DNA of 64,000 nt from an uncultured Helicobacter sp. (GCA_944326445.1 CALVDZ010000007.1:1-64000), one strand, 5' to 3'; positions 42,300 through 51,442 are shown, counted from the stretch's first letter. Notes: generated by a model not told the origin, from the sequence alone. A program made the numbers and translations.

Positions 42300-42375
42300 C
42301 TTAAAGTCCCCATAGATTCTATTGCGCTGGATAGAATCTACGCGTGCCCCCCCTGCTGGCGTGAATGTCAGCCTC
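42300..42375 (-). pseudogene. Remnant of a TupA-like 3' end
   Basis: CCCCATAGATTCTATTGCG, GGATAGAATCTACGCGTGCC and CTGCTGGCGTGAATGTCAG match the 3' end of cassette 2 (41310-41380), with small indels including a C7 run. It follows the second micro-ORF just as cassette 2 follows the first, so micro-ORF plus TupA end were duplicated as a unit. Confidence 0.75.
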
Positions 42376-42410
42376 CACTTAAAAAGCGTATGTGGGAGTA
42401 GCAAATAGCC

Positions 42411-43613
42411 TCACTCCCCATACCCAAAATTTTGAACCACAAAATCAATATCCTTATCGCCCCGCCCGCTTAGATTAACTAAAATCTTTTTGCCCTTTAG
42501 CTTAGGGGCGATTTTGAGTGCATAGGCTAGAGCGTGGCTAGATTCAATAGCGGGGATAATGCCCTCTTTTTTGCTGAGTGCAAAAAACGCCTCTATCGCC
42601 TCTTCATCGCTGATAGCCGCCACTTGCGTGCGTCCGATACTATGCAGATACGCCTGCTCAGGTCCCACGCTAGGGTAGTCTAGCCCGCTTGCCACGCTAT
42701 GCACCGCCGCAGGCTCGCCCTTAGAATCTTTTAGCATAATGCTATTAAACCCATGCATCACGCCCTCACTCCCATAGCTAAGGCTCGCAGCATGCTCCCC
42801 GAGATCGCTCCCACGCCCTAGAGGCTCCACGCCCACGAGCTCCACTGCATCATCGATAAATCCGCTAAAAATCCCCATAGCATTGCTTCCGCCACCCACA
42901 CACGCGGCAACGATATCGGGCAGCTCCCCAGTCATCTCCAAAAACTGCTCTCTTGCCTCAAAGCCCACAACCGCTTGAAAGTCCCGTACCATCTTAGGAA
43001 AAGGGTGCGGTCCCACCACAGAGCCGATGGCATACATACTATTTATCGGATCGCTCAAATACGCCTCAAAGGCGGAATCTACGGCTTCTTTGAGCGTCTT
43101 TGCCCCCGCACTCACACTCACGACTTTCGCACCCAAAATCTTCATACGCACGACATTTGGGTGCTCCTTAGCAATATCCACTTCTCCCATATGGATCTCA
43201 CACTCTAGCCCAAAATACGCCGCCGCAGTCGCCAAAGCCACCCCGTGCTGTCCTGCTCCTGTCTCGGCGATTAGCTTCTTTTTGCCCATAAATTTTGCCA
43301 AAAGTGCCTCGCCCATACAATGATTGAGCTTGTGCGCGCCGGTGTGGTTTAAATCCTCGCGTTTGAGGTAGATCCCAGCTCCGCCAAGCTCTTTAGTGAG
43401 ATTGTGTGCGAAGTAGATGGGCGTGGGGCGTCCTTGGAAGTGTTTGCGGATTTTGCGCAGCTCGGCGATAAAATCGCTATTTTGCGCGATTAAATCATAC
43501 GCCTCGCTGATTTCTTGCATAGCCTTGGCGATAGATTCTGGCACGAAACTCCCGCCAAACTTGCCAAAATAGCCATTGCTATCTGGGAATTGCTTGAGAT
43601 AAGATTTTTGCAT
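42411..43613 (-). CDS. trpB: Tryptophan synthase beta chain
   Basis: PLP enzyme joining indole and serine to form tryptophan. The 400-residue product matches the TrpB1 class: LKREDLNHTGAHKLNH carries the PLP lysine (about residue 91), with ETGAGQHGVALATAAA, SVVGPHPFPKMVRDFQ and VGGGSNAMGIF. The stretch after the lysine (LNHCMGEALLAK) departs from the usual INN. No trpA or other trp gene is nearby on either side, so it stands alone and may salvage indole or act on serine. The spacer upstream (43614-43772) shows no leader peptide or T-box. Confidence 0.93.
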   Translation of the reverse strand: MQKSYLKQFPDSNGYFGKFGGSFVPESIAKAMQEISEAYDLIAQNSDFIAELRKIRKHFQGRPTPIYFAHNLTKELGGAGIYLKREDLNHTGAHKLNHCMGEALLAKFMGKKKLIAETGAGQHGVALATAAAYFGLECEIHMGEVDIAKEHPNVVRMKILGAKVVSVSAGAKTLKEAVDSAFEAYLSDPINSMYAIGSVVGPHPFPKMVRDFQAVVGFEAREQFLEMTGELPDIVAACVGGGSNAMGIFSGFIDDAVELVGVEPLGRGSDLGEHAASLSYGSEGVMHGFNSIMLKDSKGEPAAVHSVASGLDYPSVGPEQAYLHSIGRTQVAAISDEEAIEAFFALSKKEGIIPAIESSHALAYALKIAPKLKGKKILVNLSGRGDKDIDFVVQNFGYGE

Positions 43614-43772
43614 TACGCACTCCTTTTTAAGTTATAAAATGTCAAAAAGTATAGCACAGATACCCTTAAAGGGTGGTGAGCCTACTATGGTCTAAGGACT
43701 TAGCTTAAGCCCTTAATAAAAATTTCTATGAATTGATTTATAAATTACCTTTGTTGGCTTTATCTGTTGGTT

Positions 43773-44852
43773 TTATTCTAGCGCACCGGCTTGGGCTGTG
43801 GGATTTAGGATTTTCTCTATTTGGGCATTTGAGAGCGTGAGATCAAAGACTTCTTTATAATACGCACTTATTTTTTCTCTTAGCTGAAAATCCCTATGTG
43901 GATAATGCCGTGCTTGTAGCCACAAAAGCAAAATGGGCAAATCCACGCTAGGTGCAAAAGCCCTGTATGAGCCAAGGGGGAATTTATACACACGTTTATT
44001 TTGCACTGCATCGAGTGGTTGCCAAAGCTTAGATTCTAAAATATCCTTTGGCAGTTTGTCGTTGAAGTGATTGAGATAAATAATCTCTGGATTGATGGCA
44101 TAAAGCTCCTCTAGAGTGACATTTTGGATATTTTTTTGACTGATTACATTCCTTGCCCCGCTGTGTTGCAAAAGATAGTTTGCAAAAAGCCCTCCGACAC
44201 TAAAATGTCTTTGATTATCAAAGCGATGCAAAATAACCACTCGCGGAGCATTAAGCGGCTGCGGTAGAGATTTGACAAATTCTTGCGTATCGCTAACCCA
44301 TTGCAGAATCTTGGCTGCTTTTTGCTCGGCATTGAAAATGGGGGCAAAAATCTCTAGCCAACCCTGCAAAGTCCTAGAAGAATCGTATTCCCATTTGCTC
44401 ACGCTTAAGGCAATTGTAGGGATTTTTGTCTTGCGCATAGATTCACAGAGCTTGGTATTGGCACTATGGCAGACAAACAAATCTGGCTTTAGGCCCAAAA
44501 GCTCTTCGATATTCTCGCTGTTGCCCGCTGGTATTTGGGCAATCTCTGGGTAAAAATCTAGCAAAAACGAGGATCTTAGGGCATTTGCACTTGCCCTAGG
44601 GATATACACAAGTCTCTTAGCGCTAGAATCTAGCATAACCACCAATGATGGCAGTGGCCACATACCCCCGCCAACGACAATCCGCTCAGGGCTCTTTGGC
44701 AAAAGCACTTTTGTGCCACTATTATCCACAATTTCTAATGGAAACTCCGCGCTAAGCACCTTGCCAAACAACGCACAGACAAGCAAAATTTTTAGAGCAT
44801 TTTGCCAACACACTGCGCTTAGTGCTCTACAATCTATGTTAGTAAGCATCAT
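43773..44852 (-). CDS. Siderophore ABC importer substrate-binding protein (FepB/FecB-like)
   Basis: Periplasmic receptor of the uptake locus. The 359-residue product has a hydrophobic signal (LKILLVCALFGKVLSA) and a class III binding-protein layout: FPLEIVDNSGTKVLLPKSPERIVVGGG, then a helical backbone and VTLEELYAINPEIIYLNH, LDAVQNKRVYKFPLG. The match to iron-chelate receptors is clear. AGGT precedes the ATG. It follows the 470-residue unknown gene by 31 bases and shares its direction; permease and ATPase lie on the other strand. Confidence 0.88.
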   Translation of the reverse strand: MMLTNIDCRALSAVCWQNALKILLVCALFGKVLSAEFPLEIVDNSGTKVLLPKSPERIVVGGGMWPLPSLVVMLDSSAKRLVYIPRASANALRSSFLLDFYPEIAQIPAGNSENIEELLGLKPDLFVCHSANTKLCESMRKTKIPTIALSVSKWEYDSSRTLQGWLEIFAPIFNAEQKAAKILQWVSDTQEFVKSLPQPLNAPRVVILHRFDNQRHFSVGGLFANYLLQHSGARNVISQKNIQNVTLEELYAINPEIIYLNHFNDKLPKDILESKLWQPLDAVQNKRVYKFPLGSYRAFAPSVDLPILLLWLQARHYPHRDFQLREKISAYYKEVFDLTLSNAQIEKILNPTAQAGALE

Positions 44853-44883
44853 TACACCTCATAGCAACTCTTTAGATTCTCTT

Positions 44884-46296
44884 TTATGCCTCACAAGACT
44901 CTTTGAGAGAAGAGCGCATGTCTAGCTCCGCCCATTCCATAAAATTGTCAAAAAATCCTTCCGTCTTAGGCATAAAGCCCTGTCCTAAGTGAAAATCCGG
45001 ATCTAAAGATGTGACATAAAGATTGCCGCTAAAAGTCGTGTCCTTGTAGATAATGCACTCATCAAGCTCGTTTGTGAGAATTTTTTGGGAGTTTTTGGGG
45101 GGATAAAAGGCACCATGGTAATGCCACTTTGCTGCATCTACATCCATTTTGCTAAAAAGCTGCTTGCCATTTTCTTGGATATAGAGTGGCGTGTCTGCTC
45201 CGGGTATCAGCCACCACCAAAAATTTACAGGATATTCTTGCCAAAGAATATTTGGTAAGTATTGCTTAGTAACCTCGCCAAAAGAGATAATATGCCCTCC
45301 AGATTCTAAATACGACAAAAACTTTTGTTTATGAGGCATAAGATACTCGGCATTCAGTCGTGAGGCCAACACGATGTAATCAAACTCGCCAAAATCCATC
45401 TTATCTATGTCTAAAAAATAGATTCTATGATGAAAAAAGTTCTCGTATTTTTTGTTTTTGTTTTGAAAAAAATAATGATGAAAGGACGCGCCACCTGTGA
45501 TAATGGCGTTTTTTAGTGGAGATTTTCTAGGGTTTGGGGCAGTTGTGGTAAAGACAAAATCTTTACGCGCTTTGAGCGGAGGTTTTGGCTTGTTGGTTTG
45601 GTTTTGGTTAGATTCTTGTCTTAGTAATTCTTGGTGTATCCACGCCATTAGGTTGATGCCCATTCTCCTTGCTGTCGTGTTGTCAAAAAGTCCAAAGTTT
45701 AGCAAATCAGCCCCAGCTGTGGCCAAAATCGTGCCATTACTAGAATCTCTATCGATATAGCCCACGCACTGCCCATCGCTATCGCGCAAAATAATCTCTA
45801 GCTTATGCTCTTTAGGAAACACGCTCATATCAAAATATCCGCGATTAAAAAACCCCTTCACTCCGCGCCGAAAATTTATATCATATTCCCGCACACCTTC
45901 AAAAATCATATGGGATTCTAGTCTAATCTCTCTATCCTTGATGGGCGTCTTACTCTGAATATAGCCGCTATTATAGGGCAAGAAGTGCGTGAAGTTGCTC
46001 GCAAAACTCACTAAAATCCCGCCCCTATGCACATAATCCAAAAGTTTTTGGTTAAATTTGCTCAAATACACTTCATCAATCGCCATTGGCACGACAATTG
46101 CGCAGTATTGGCGTAAATCTCTCTCCTCAAGGCTTGTGTAAAGATCAATGCACTCCAAAATATTCTTATACAAAAAACTACTGGGCACCTCGCCCATTTC
46201 ATAGGCCAAAGAATTGATATAGCCGATTTTGCCAAAGGTGTTAAGTTCTTCATAGCTAAAGGGTTGTTGTGCTGCTGCGCTTATTTGATTTTCCAT
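44884..46296 (-). CDS. Unrecognised protein with two related GATase1/flavodoxin-like halves
   Basis: A 470-residue protein without signal peptide or membrane segment, so cytoplasmic. The halves resemble each other: YCAIVVPMAIDEVYL, then LLDYVHRGGILVSFASNF in the first, and FDYIVLASRLNAEYL, then FLSYLESGGHIISFGEV in the second, each followed by a TxFLPY/QYLPN-like segment and later a GTILATAGADLLNFG / GNLYVTSLDPDFHLG strand. The pattern recalls class I amidotransferase-like Rossmann folds, but no GxCxG nucleophile elbow is seen. GGAGGAG precedes the ATG. It sits with the binding-protein gene, divergent from a TonB receptor. Intracellular siderophore handling is a guess from context. Confidence 0.75.
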   Translation of the reverse strand: MENQISAAAQQPFSYEELNTFGKIGYINSLAYEMGEVPSSFLYKNILECIDLYTSLEERDLRQYCAIVVPMAIDEVYLSKFNQKLLDYVHRGGILVSFASNFTHFLPYNSGYIQSKTPIKDREIRLESHMIFEGVREYDINFRRGVKGFFNRGYFDMSVFPKEHKLEIILRDSDGQCVGYIDRDSSNGTILATAGADLLNFGLFDNTTARRMGINLMAWIHQELLRQESNQNQTNKPKPPLKARKDFVFTTTAPNPRKSPLKNAIITGGASFHHYFFQNKNKKYENFFHHRIYFLDIDKMDFGEFDYIVLASRLNAEYLMPHKQKFLSYLESGGHIISFGEVTKQYLPNILWQEYPVNFWWWLIPGADTPLYIQENGKQLFSKMDVDAAKWHYHGAFYPPKNSQKILTNELDECIIYKDTTFSGNLYVTSLDPDFHLGQGFMPKTEGFFDNFMEWAELDMRSSLKESCEA

Positions 46297-46364
46297 AATG
46301 CTCCTCCATAATTTATCCTTTAGATTCTGTTCTTTGGGGATTGTAACATAATTTTATAAATTTA

Positions 46365-46380
46365 GTAACGATTCTTATTT
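46365..46380. promoter_or_regulatory. Fur-box-like sequence between divergent uptake genes
   Basis: TAACGATTCTTATTT; its reverse strand, AAATAAGAATCGTTA, resembles the ATGAGAATCATTA core of classical Fur boxes. It lies in the 166-base AT-rich gap between the divergent 470-residue protein and TonB receptor genes, where an iron-responsive operator would be expected. Confidence 0.45.
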
Positions 46381-46462
46381 TTTATGTTAGAATACTGCCG
46401 AGATTTTCCTTATAAAGTTTCATAATACAGCTTTTATCTTAATGCCATTGGGAGGTTTTGCA

Positions 46463-48694
46463 ATGTGGCAAAAAGCACCAAAAAGGACGATTGTAGCAGT
46501 GAGTATAGTCAGTATTGCCCTGTCTTTGAATCTGTATGCCCAAAGCACACAGCCAACGACTCGACAAGAGGCACAAAATAGTAATAATTCTTATAGTAAT
46601 GAAAATACGCAAAAAGTCCTCCTCCAATCAAGTGTTACCACACAAGCACTTATGTCGGAATTGCCCATAGAATTACAGGCCAAACAAGTGAGCGTCCTAA
46701 ACCAAGACACACTCTTAGAGACAAACATAGGCGGTGGCGGCATACAAAGTGTGCTAGAAAAAGTCCCCGGGATTGTCTATTCGCGCTCTGGTGGTATCAA
46801 CGGACAGCTTACTATTAGGGGACAAAACTCTAATAGCACGCGCTCAATTGTGATGATTGATGGTGTGCGCTTATCTGGCCGCAATACCTTGGAGTTTAAT
46901 ACCCTAGATCCTTATGCCTTTCAGTCTATCGAGGTTATCCGAGGTCCTGCTAGCTCTCTATGGGGAGCTGACGCGATGAATGGCGTGATCAACTTGCGCT
47001 CTAGAATCTCAAACTACAATATCAACGGCGATACATTTAAAGCGACTGCGAGAATCCGCGCCCTAGAATATGCAAGTGTGAATAATATGTTTGGCGGTAG
47101 ATTAGAAGTGTTAGGAGGGGGCAATGGCCTTGATGTCTTAGTGGGCTTAAGCACTAAGGCTGCACAGGACTATACCACGCCTCTCACAGAAAATGGCTCA
47201 AACAAGGCAAAAAATTCTAAATACAACATGCTAGGCGTGGATTTTAATGCTGGCTATACGCACAATGCCACGAGATACTATCTACAAGGCCGCTATACTA
47301 GGATAGAATCTCACCGCGCTGGCGGACTTGGGGCAGCCCCGGGATCTAGCTATGGAATCTTAATGAGTGAAGTGCCTATCACGGAGTATTATCTCCGCGC
47401 TGGAGCGAAGTCTCATAATCTTAGCTTTGCAGACTCTATGGAAGCGTATGTGTATTATCGCCAATGGGATACGGACATTTGGAATAACCGACTGGGATTT
47501 AATAAAACAACTAACATTCATCAGGAAGTGTATAACAACCACTACATAGGTGGCAGACTTGTCTTTGATGGCACATATGGGAAGCATACCCTAACCTATG
47601 GGGGCGAGATTCACAGTGCGATCTCTCCCACACAAGTGCGACAAAATAACCTTGTGAGCGGCGTAAGCAACACCACCAATCGCCCATCGACAAACACAGA
47701 TTTTGCTATTTTTCTTAAAGACGACTTTAGGGCGACAAACTCGTGGTTTTTATCAGCCTCTTTGCGAGGGGATTATATCCTAACGACTATTTCCAAAACG
47801 CGCTCAAGTGTAGAAAACACTCAAATTGCCTCAAATAATGCCATTGCCATAGAAACCGCTAGATTGCTTGATGAAAATGGCATTATCCACAATGGTGCCA
47901 TCACAGGATCACTTGGCTCTGTGTGGTTTATCACAGATTCTATTAGCAATGTGATAAATCTCAGTCATAACTTTAAAGATCCGGGCTCGGGCACTAGGAT
48001 GGCAAGCACTCCAAGTGGGAGCTCCACTCTCACAGTAGGCAATCCACTCATCAAGCCAGAATATTCCCAAACCGCCGAATTTGGCTTTAGATTCCAAAGC
48101 GAGAATCATTGGCTTTCTCTTATTGGATTTTTTACCAATTACACCAATATGATCGCTCTTAGCTCTTACCAAAACGCCACCATTACGACACAAAATTCTA
48201 ACGCGCTCTATCGTAGTGAAAACATCGGTAAGGCCATCATTGCCGGCGTGGAGCTAGAGGGTAGGCATAGCTTTTTAGATTCTATGATTGTGCTCTCTTA
48301 TGTGGGCTCTTATAATTATGGGCAAAATCTCACTGACAAAAAACCTATCGCCTATCTCGCTCCACTTTATGGCTCGGCGACTTTGCAGTTTAATCTCAAA
48401 TATGGCTATGTGAATCTCACAGAGCGATTTTATGGCAAAAAGACGCGTATAGACGCGCGGGAAGAGCGGGCGCATAAGTCTTATGCGATGACAGATATTT
48501 ATCTGGGCTTAAAGCTTGGGAGTTTTTGGGAGAGTTGTAGGGATATGGATTTTATCCTAGGGATAAGCAATCTCTTTAATCAAGTGGGGCGCAATCCCGT
48601 AACGGTAGAAAATATCAGCTATCCCATCGCTCTTACAAATCCCCTTGTGGATCCGGGCAGAAGCTATAATGCAAAATTTGTGTGGAAATACTAA
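46463..48694 (+). CDS. TonB-dependent siderophore-type receptor (FepA/CirA class)
   Basis: Outer-membrane transporter of 743 residues. Signal peptide RTIVAVSIVSIALSLNLYAQ, then plug domain blocks VLEKVPGIVYSRSGG, LTIRGQNSNSTRSIVMIDGVRL and VEVIRGPASSLWGADAMNGVINL, then the barrel, ending NAKFVWKY. The plug and end match ferric-catecholate receptors in type; the ligand is unproven. ATG 46463 with GGGAGG seven bases upstream is preferred to an ATG at 46442. Its TAA overlaps the permease ATG, giving an operon of receptor-permease-ATPase. Confidence 0.92.
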   Translation: MWQKAPKRTIVAVSIVSIALSLNLYAQSTQPTTRQEAQNSNNSYSNENTQKVLLQSSVTTQALMSELPIELQAKQVSVLNQDTLLETNIGGGGIQSVLEKVPGIVYSRSGGINGQLTIRGQNSNSTRSIVMIDGVRLSGRNTLEFNTLDPYAFQSIEVIRGPASSLWGADAMNGVINLRSRISNYNINGDTFKATARIRALEYASVNNMFGGRLEVLGGGNGLDVLVGLSTKAAQDYTTPLTENGSNKAKNSKYNMLGVDFNAGYTHNATRYYLQGRYTRIESHRAGGLGAAPGSSYGILMSEVPITEYYLRAGAKSHNLSFADSMEAYVYYRQWDTDIWNNRLGFNKTTNIHQEVYNNHYIGGRLVFDGTYGKHTLTYGGEIHSAISPTQVRQNNLVSGVSNTTNRPSTNTDFAIFLKDDFRATNSWFLSASLRGDYILTTISKTRSSVENTQIASNNAIAIETARLLDENGIIHNGAITGSLGSVWFITDSISNVINLSHNFKDPGSGTRMASTPSGSSTLTVGNPLIKPEYSQTAEFGFRFQSENHWLSLIGFFTNYTNMIALSSYQNATITTQNSNALYRSENIGKAIIAGVELEGRHSFLDSMIVLSYVGSYNYGQNLTDKKPIAYLAPLYGSATLQFNLKYGYVNLTERFYGKKTRIDAREERAHKSYAMTDIYLGLKLGSFWESCRDMDFILGISNLFNQVGRNPVTVENISYPIALTNPLVDPGRSYNAKFVWKY

Positions 48695-49710
48695 TGCCAC
48701 GCTCAATGCTAAAAACCATCAGCCTAAGCACTCTAAGTTTTGGGATTATTGTCCTATGCGCCCTTGTGTGCCTAAAAGTTGGCCGCTATCCTATTGCATT
48801 AGAGGACATATTAGCTCTGCTTGTTGGCACGCAATCACATACAGAATCTAACTCCGCTTATGCGATGATTCTCTTAGAGTTTCGTTTGCCACGAGTGCTT
48901 TTGGCTTTGTTTGTCGGAGCTGGGTTAAGCATTAGTGGTTGTGCGTTTCAAAATCTCTTTAGAAACCCTCTAGCAAGCCCTGATATTTTGGGCGTTACCG
49001 CGGGAGCGAGTTTTGGAGCGGTGTTGGCCCTGCTGCTTGGGCTTGGTGTGCTATGGGTGAGTTTTTTTGGATTTTTGTCTGGACTTATAGCACTTTTGCT
49101 TGTTGTGGCAGTGAGCTATGACAAAATGATGCCCTATAACACACTGACGATGATTTTAAGCGGGATTATCATCGCTGCGCTTTTCCAAAGTCTTGTCTCT
49201 CTCATAAAATACCTAGCAGATCCACAAGATACACTCCCTACCATTACCTATTGGCTACTTGGCTCGCTAGATTCTACATTTAGCCTGCAAATGTGGCTTG
49301 GCATTGCTGGGATTAGCTTGGGAAGTGTCGTGCTCTTTTGCTTGCGATGGAAGTTTAATATCCTCACGCTCAATGATGATGAAGCCAAAAGCCTTGGGGT
49401 CAATCTCAACGCATTGCGCCTTGTCGTAGTTTTGGCAAGCACATTGATTGTGGCGTGTGCTGTTGGGCTATGTGGCATTATTGGCTGGATTGGGCTATTA
49501 ATTCCACATATTGCACGACTTTTTGTGGGTAATGAAAATGCTAAACTCGTGCCACTTTCTATGTTTATTGGGGCATTGTTTTTGATGATTGTGGATACCT
49601 TTTCTCGCACAATCTCTCATGAGCAAATTCCCATCTCTATCCTCACTGCCGTTATTGGCGCTCCGTTTTTTATTTATATCCTCTACAAAAACAAAGGCTT
49701 ACGACTATGA
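48694..49710 (+). CDS. FecCD-type siderophore ABC importer permease
   Basis: Inner-membrane channel subunit of 338 residues with about ten helices. Family blocks: LEFRLPRVLLALFVGAGLSISGCAFQNLFRNPLASPDILGVTAGASFG and GIIGWIGLLIPHIARLFVG. The ATG overlaps the receptor stop (TAATG); a GTG twelve bases earlier is possible. Unlike the permease at 22.4-23.6 kb it has no extended N-terminal tail. Confidence 0.93.
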   Translation: MPRSMLKTISLSTLSFGIIVLCALVCLKVGRYPIALEDILALLVGTQSHTESNSAYAMILLEFRLPRVLLALFVGAGLSISGCAFQNLFRNPLASPDILGVTAGASFGAVLALLLGLGVLWVSFFGFLSGLIALLLVVAVSYDKMMPYNTLTMILSGIIIAALFQSLVSLIKYLADPQDTLPTITYWLLGSLDSTFSLQMWLGIAGISLGSVVLFCLRWKFNILTLNDDEAKSLGVNLNALRLVVVLASTLIVACAVGLCGIIGWIGLLIPHIARLFVGNENAKLVPLSMFIGALFLMIVDTFSRTISHEQIPISILTAVIGAPFFIYILYKNKGLRL

Positions 49711-50528
49711 ATGCACACAATCTCACTCATCAAGCACTTTTTTGCGTGCATAGTCTTTGCTTTATAAGAGAGCGTAGGCAGATTCTAAAAAATATCAGCT
49801 TTCATCTCAAAGAGGGTGAGGTGCTGAGTATCCTTGGCACAAATGGTGCGGGAAAAACAACTCTGCTAAAAGCTATGCTAGGCTTACTGCCTTGCCAAAG
49901 TGGGCAGTCTTTTCTCTACCAAAAACCCATACAAAGCTATGGCAAATCTCTATGGCAGCATATCGGCTATGTTGCACAAGCCAAAACCAATGTGTTTAAT
50001 CTCAAAGTGCTTGATATGGTAACGCTAGGCTTTAATCCTGTGGTTAGATTCACACCCAAAACACAACATTTCCAACAATCCCTGCACACATTAGAAACAC
50101 TGCATATCGCACATCTCGCACACAAGCACTGCCATGCTTTAAGTGGTGGAGAGCTACAAATGGTGCTTTTTGCTAGAGCCTTAGTGTGCAGGCCAAAGCT
50201 CCTCGTGCTAGATGAACCAGAATCTAATCTAGACTTTGCAAACCAAAAAATCATCATCGATACCCTAAAACATCTTAGCAAGCAAGGTTGTGCGATTATT
50301 TTAAACACACATTTTCCATCTCATGCCATCTATCTTTCACACAAAGCCTTGCTTTTAAAAAACACAGATACGATTTTAGAATCTACAGAATCTAATTGCC
50401 TTTTTGGAGATGCTAAGAATATCCTCACACAAGAAAATCTAAGTGCGCTTTATAATGTCCCGCTATTTTTGCACGACAAGCCTCATCATACCCAAGAAAG
50501 CCATGAAAGCTATACGATTTATCTCTAA
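49707..50528 (+). CDS. Siderophore ABC importer ATP-binding protein (FecE/FepC type)
   Basis: The 273-residue ATPase shows Walker A GTNGAGKTTLLKAML, Q-loop GYVAQAK, signature LSGGELQMVLFARAL and Walker B LLVLDEPESNLDFANQ. The ATG overlaps the permease by four bases. It completes the uptake system of receptor, permease, ATPase and, on the opposite strand, binding protein. The C-terminal ~40 residues are less conserved. Confidence 0.93.
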   Translation: MNAHNLTHQALFCVHSLCFIRERRQILKNISFHLKEGEVLSILGTNGAGKTTLLKAMLGLLPCQSGQSFLYQKPIQSYGKSLWQHIGYVAQAKTNVFNLKVLDMVTLGFNPVVRFTPKTQHFQQSLHTLETLHIAHLAHKHCHALSGGELQMVLFARALVCRPKLLVLDEPESNLDFANQKIIIDTLKHLSKQGCAIILNTHFPSHAIYLSHKALLLKNTDTILESTESNCLFGDAKNILTQENLSALYNVPLFLHDKPHHTQESHESYTIYL

Positions 50529-50580
50529 AAATTTACTAGGTTTAGATTCTGATTACTTACTTGCATTACAATCCCAAGCA

Positions 50581-50601
50581 TTGATAATAATTTGTTATCA
50601 A
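50581..50601. promoter_or_regulatory. Perfect 7-7-7 palindrome upstream of ahpC (possible PerR/Fur operator)
   Basis: TTGATAA, seven bases, then TTATCAA, ending 23 bases before the ahpC start. Half-sites resemble GATAA/TTATC of Fur and PerR family operators. A TACAAT lies just upstream near 50567. Position over the early transcript would suit repression; binding is unproven. Confidence 0.55.
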
Positions 50602-50624
50602 AAATTTTTATTAAGGAGACTACG

Positions 50625-51221
50625 ATGCTAGTTACAAAACAAGCCCCAGATTTCACAGCAGAGGCAATCAAAGCTGATGGCACATTTGAGGATAACTTCA
50701 ACCTCTACAACAACATTGGCAAAAATGGCGCGGTTATTTTCTTTTGGCCTAAAGACTTCACATTCGTGTGTCCTAGTGAAGTTATCGCGTTTGATCACAG
50801 AGTGAAGGACTTTGAAGAGCGTGGATTTAGCGTTATTGGCGTGTCTATCGACTCTAAAGAAGTGCATTTTGCGTGGAGAAACACACCCGTAAAAGAGGGC
50901 GGTATCGGCGCGGTAACATTCCCAATGGTATCAGATATCACTAAGCAAATCTCTCGTGATTATGATGTGCTTTTTAATGGTGCAGTGTCCCTACGCGGAA
51001 GCTTCCTCATTGACAGAAACAAAGTCGTGCGCCACGCAGTGATAAACGATCTCCCACTTGGTAGAAATGTCGATGAAATGCTTAGAATGTGCGATGCGCT
51101 TTTGCACTTTGAGCAACATGGCGAAGTATGCCCTGCTGGCTGGAACAAAGGCGATAAGGGTATGGTAGCTAATGCCAAAGGTGTGGCAGAATACCTAAGC
51201 CAAAACGCTGACAAGCTTTAA
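50625..51221 (+). CDS. ahpC: 2-Cys peroxiredoxin (AhpC/TsaA)
   Basis: Peroxidase reducing hydrogen and organic peroxides, in Helicobacter driven by thioredoxin. The 198-residue product has the peroxidatic cysteine in FTFVCPSEVIAFDHR and the resolving cysteine in HGEVCPAGWNKGDKG. ATG 50625 with AAGGAG seven bases upstream is the true start; an in-frame codon at 50592 lies inside the palindrome. A stem (51231-51253) follows the stop. Confidence 0.96.
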   Translation: MLVTKQAPDFTAEAIKADGTFEDNFNLYNNIGKNGAVIFFWPKDFTFVCPSEVIAFDHRVKDFEERGFSVIGVSIDSKEVHFAWRNTPVKEGGIGAVTFPMVSDITKQISRDYDVLFNGAVSLRGSFLIDRNKVVRHAVINDLPLGRNVDEMLRMCDALLHFEQHGEVCPAGWNKGDKGMVANAKGVAEYLSQNADKL

Positions 51222-51230
51222 TCCTTACCT

Positions 51231-51253
51231 AAGCCCCTTGCCTTAAGGGGTTT
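51231..51253 (+). terminator. Probable terminator after ahpC
   Basis: AAGCCCCTT (51231-51239) pairs with AAGGGGTTT (51245-51253), 9 pairs with one G-T, five-base loop. It starts 10 bases after the ahpC stop. The T-run is short, so termination may be partial. Confidence 0.6.
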
Positions 51254-51442
51254 GGGACAATCGCTACTTTCACTTCACTTACGCACTCATACATTTTTTA
51301 GAAAATCTAAAGATTGCTTAGATTCTATAATGCCACTAGCGGGCTAGATTCTATAAAGATTCTATGATAGTTACTTTTTAGACTTCTCTTTTTTAACGTT
51401 CTTTGCAAACCAAATTTTACCTTGCAATAAAGCTGCTTAGAG

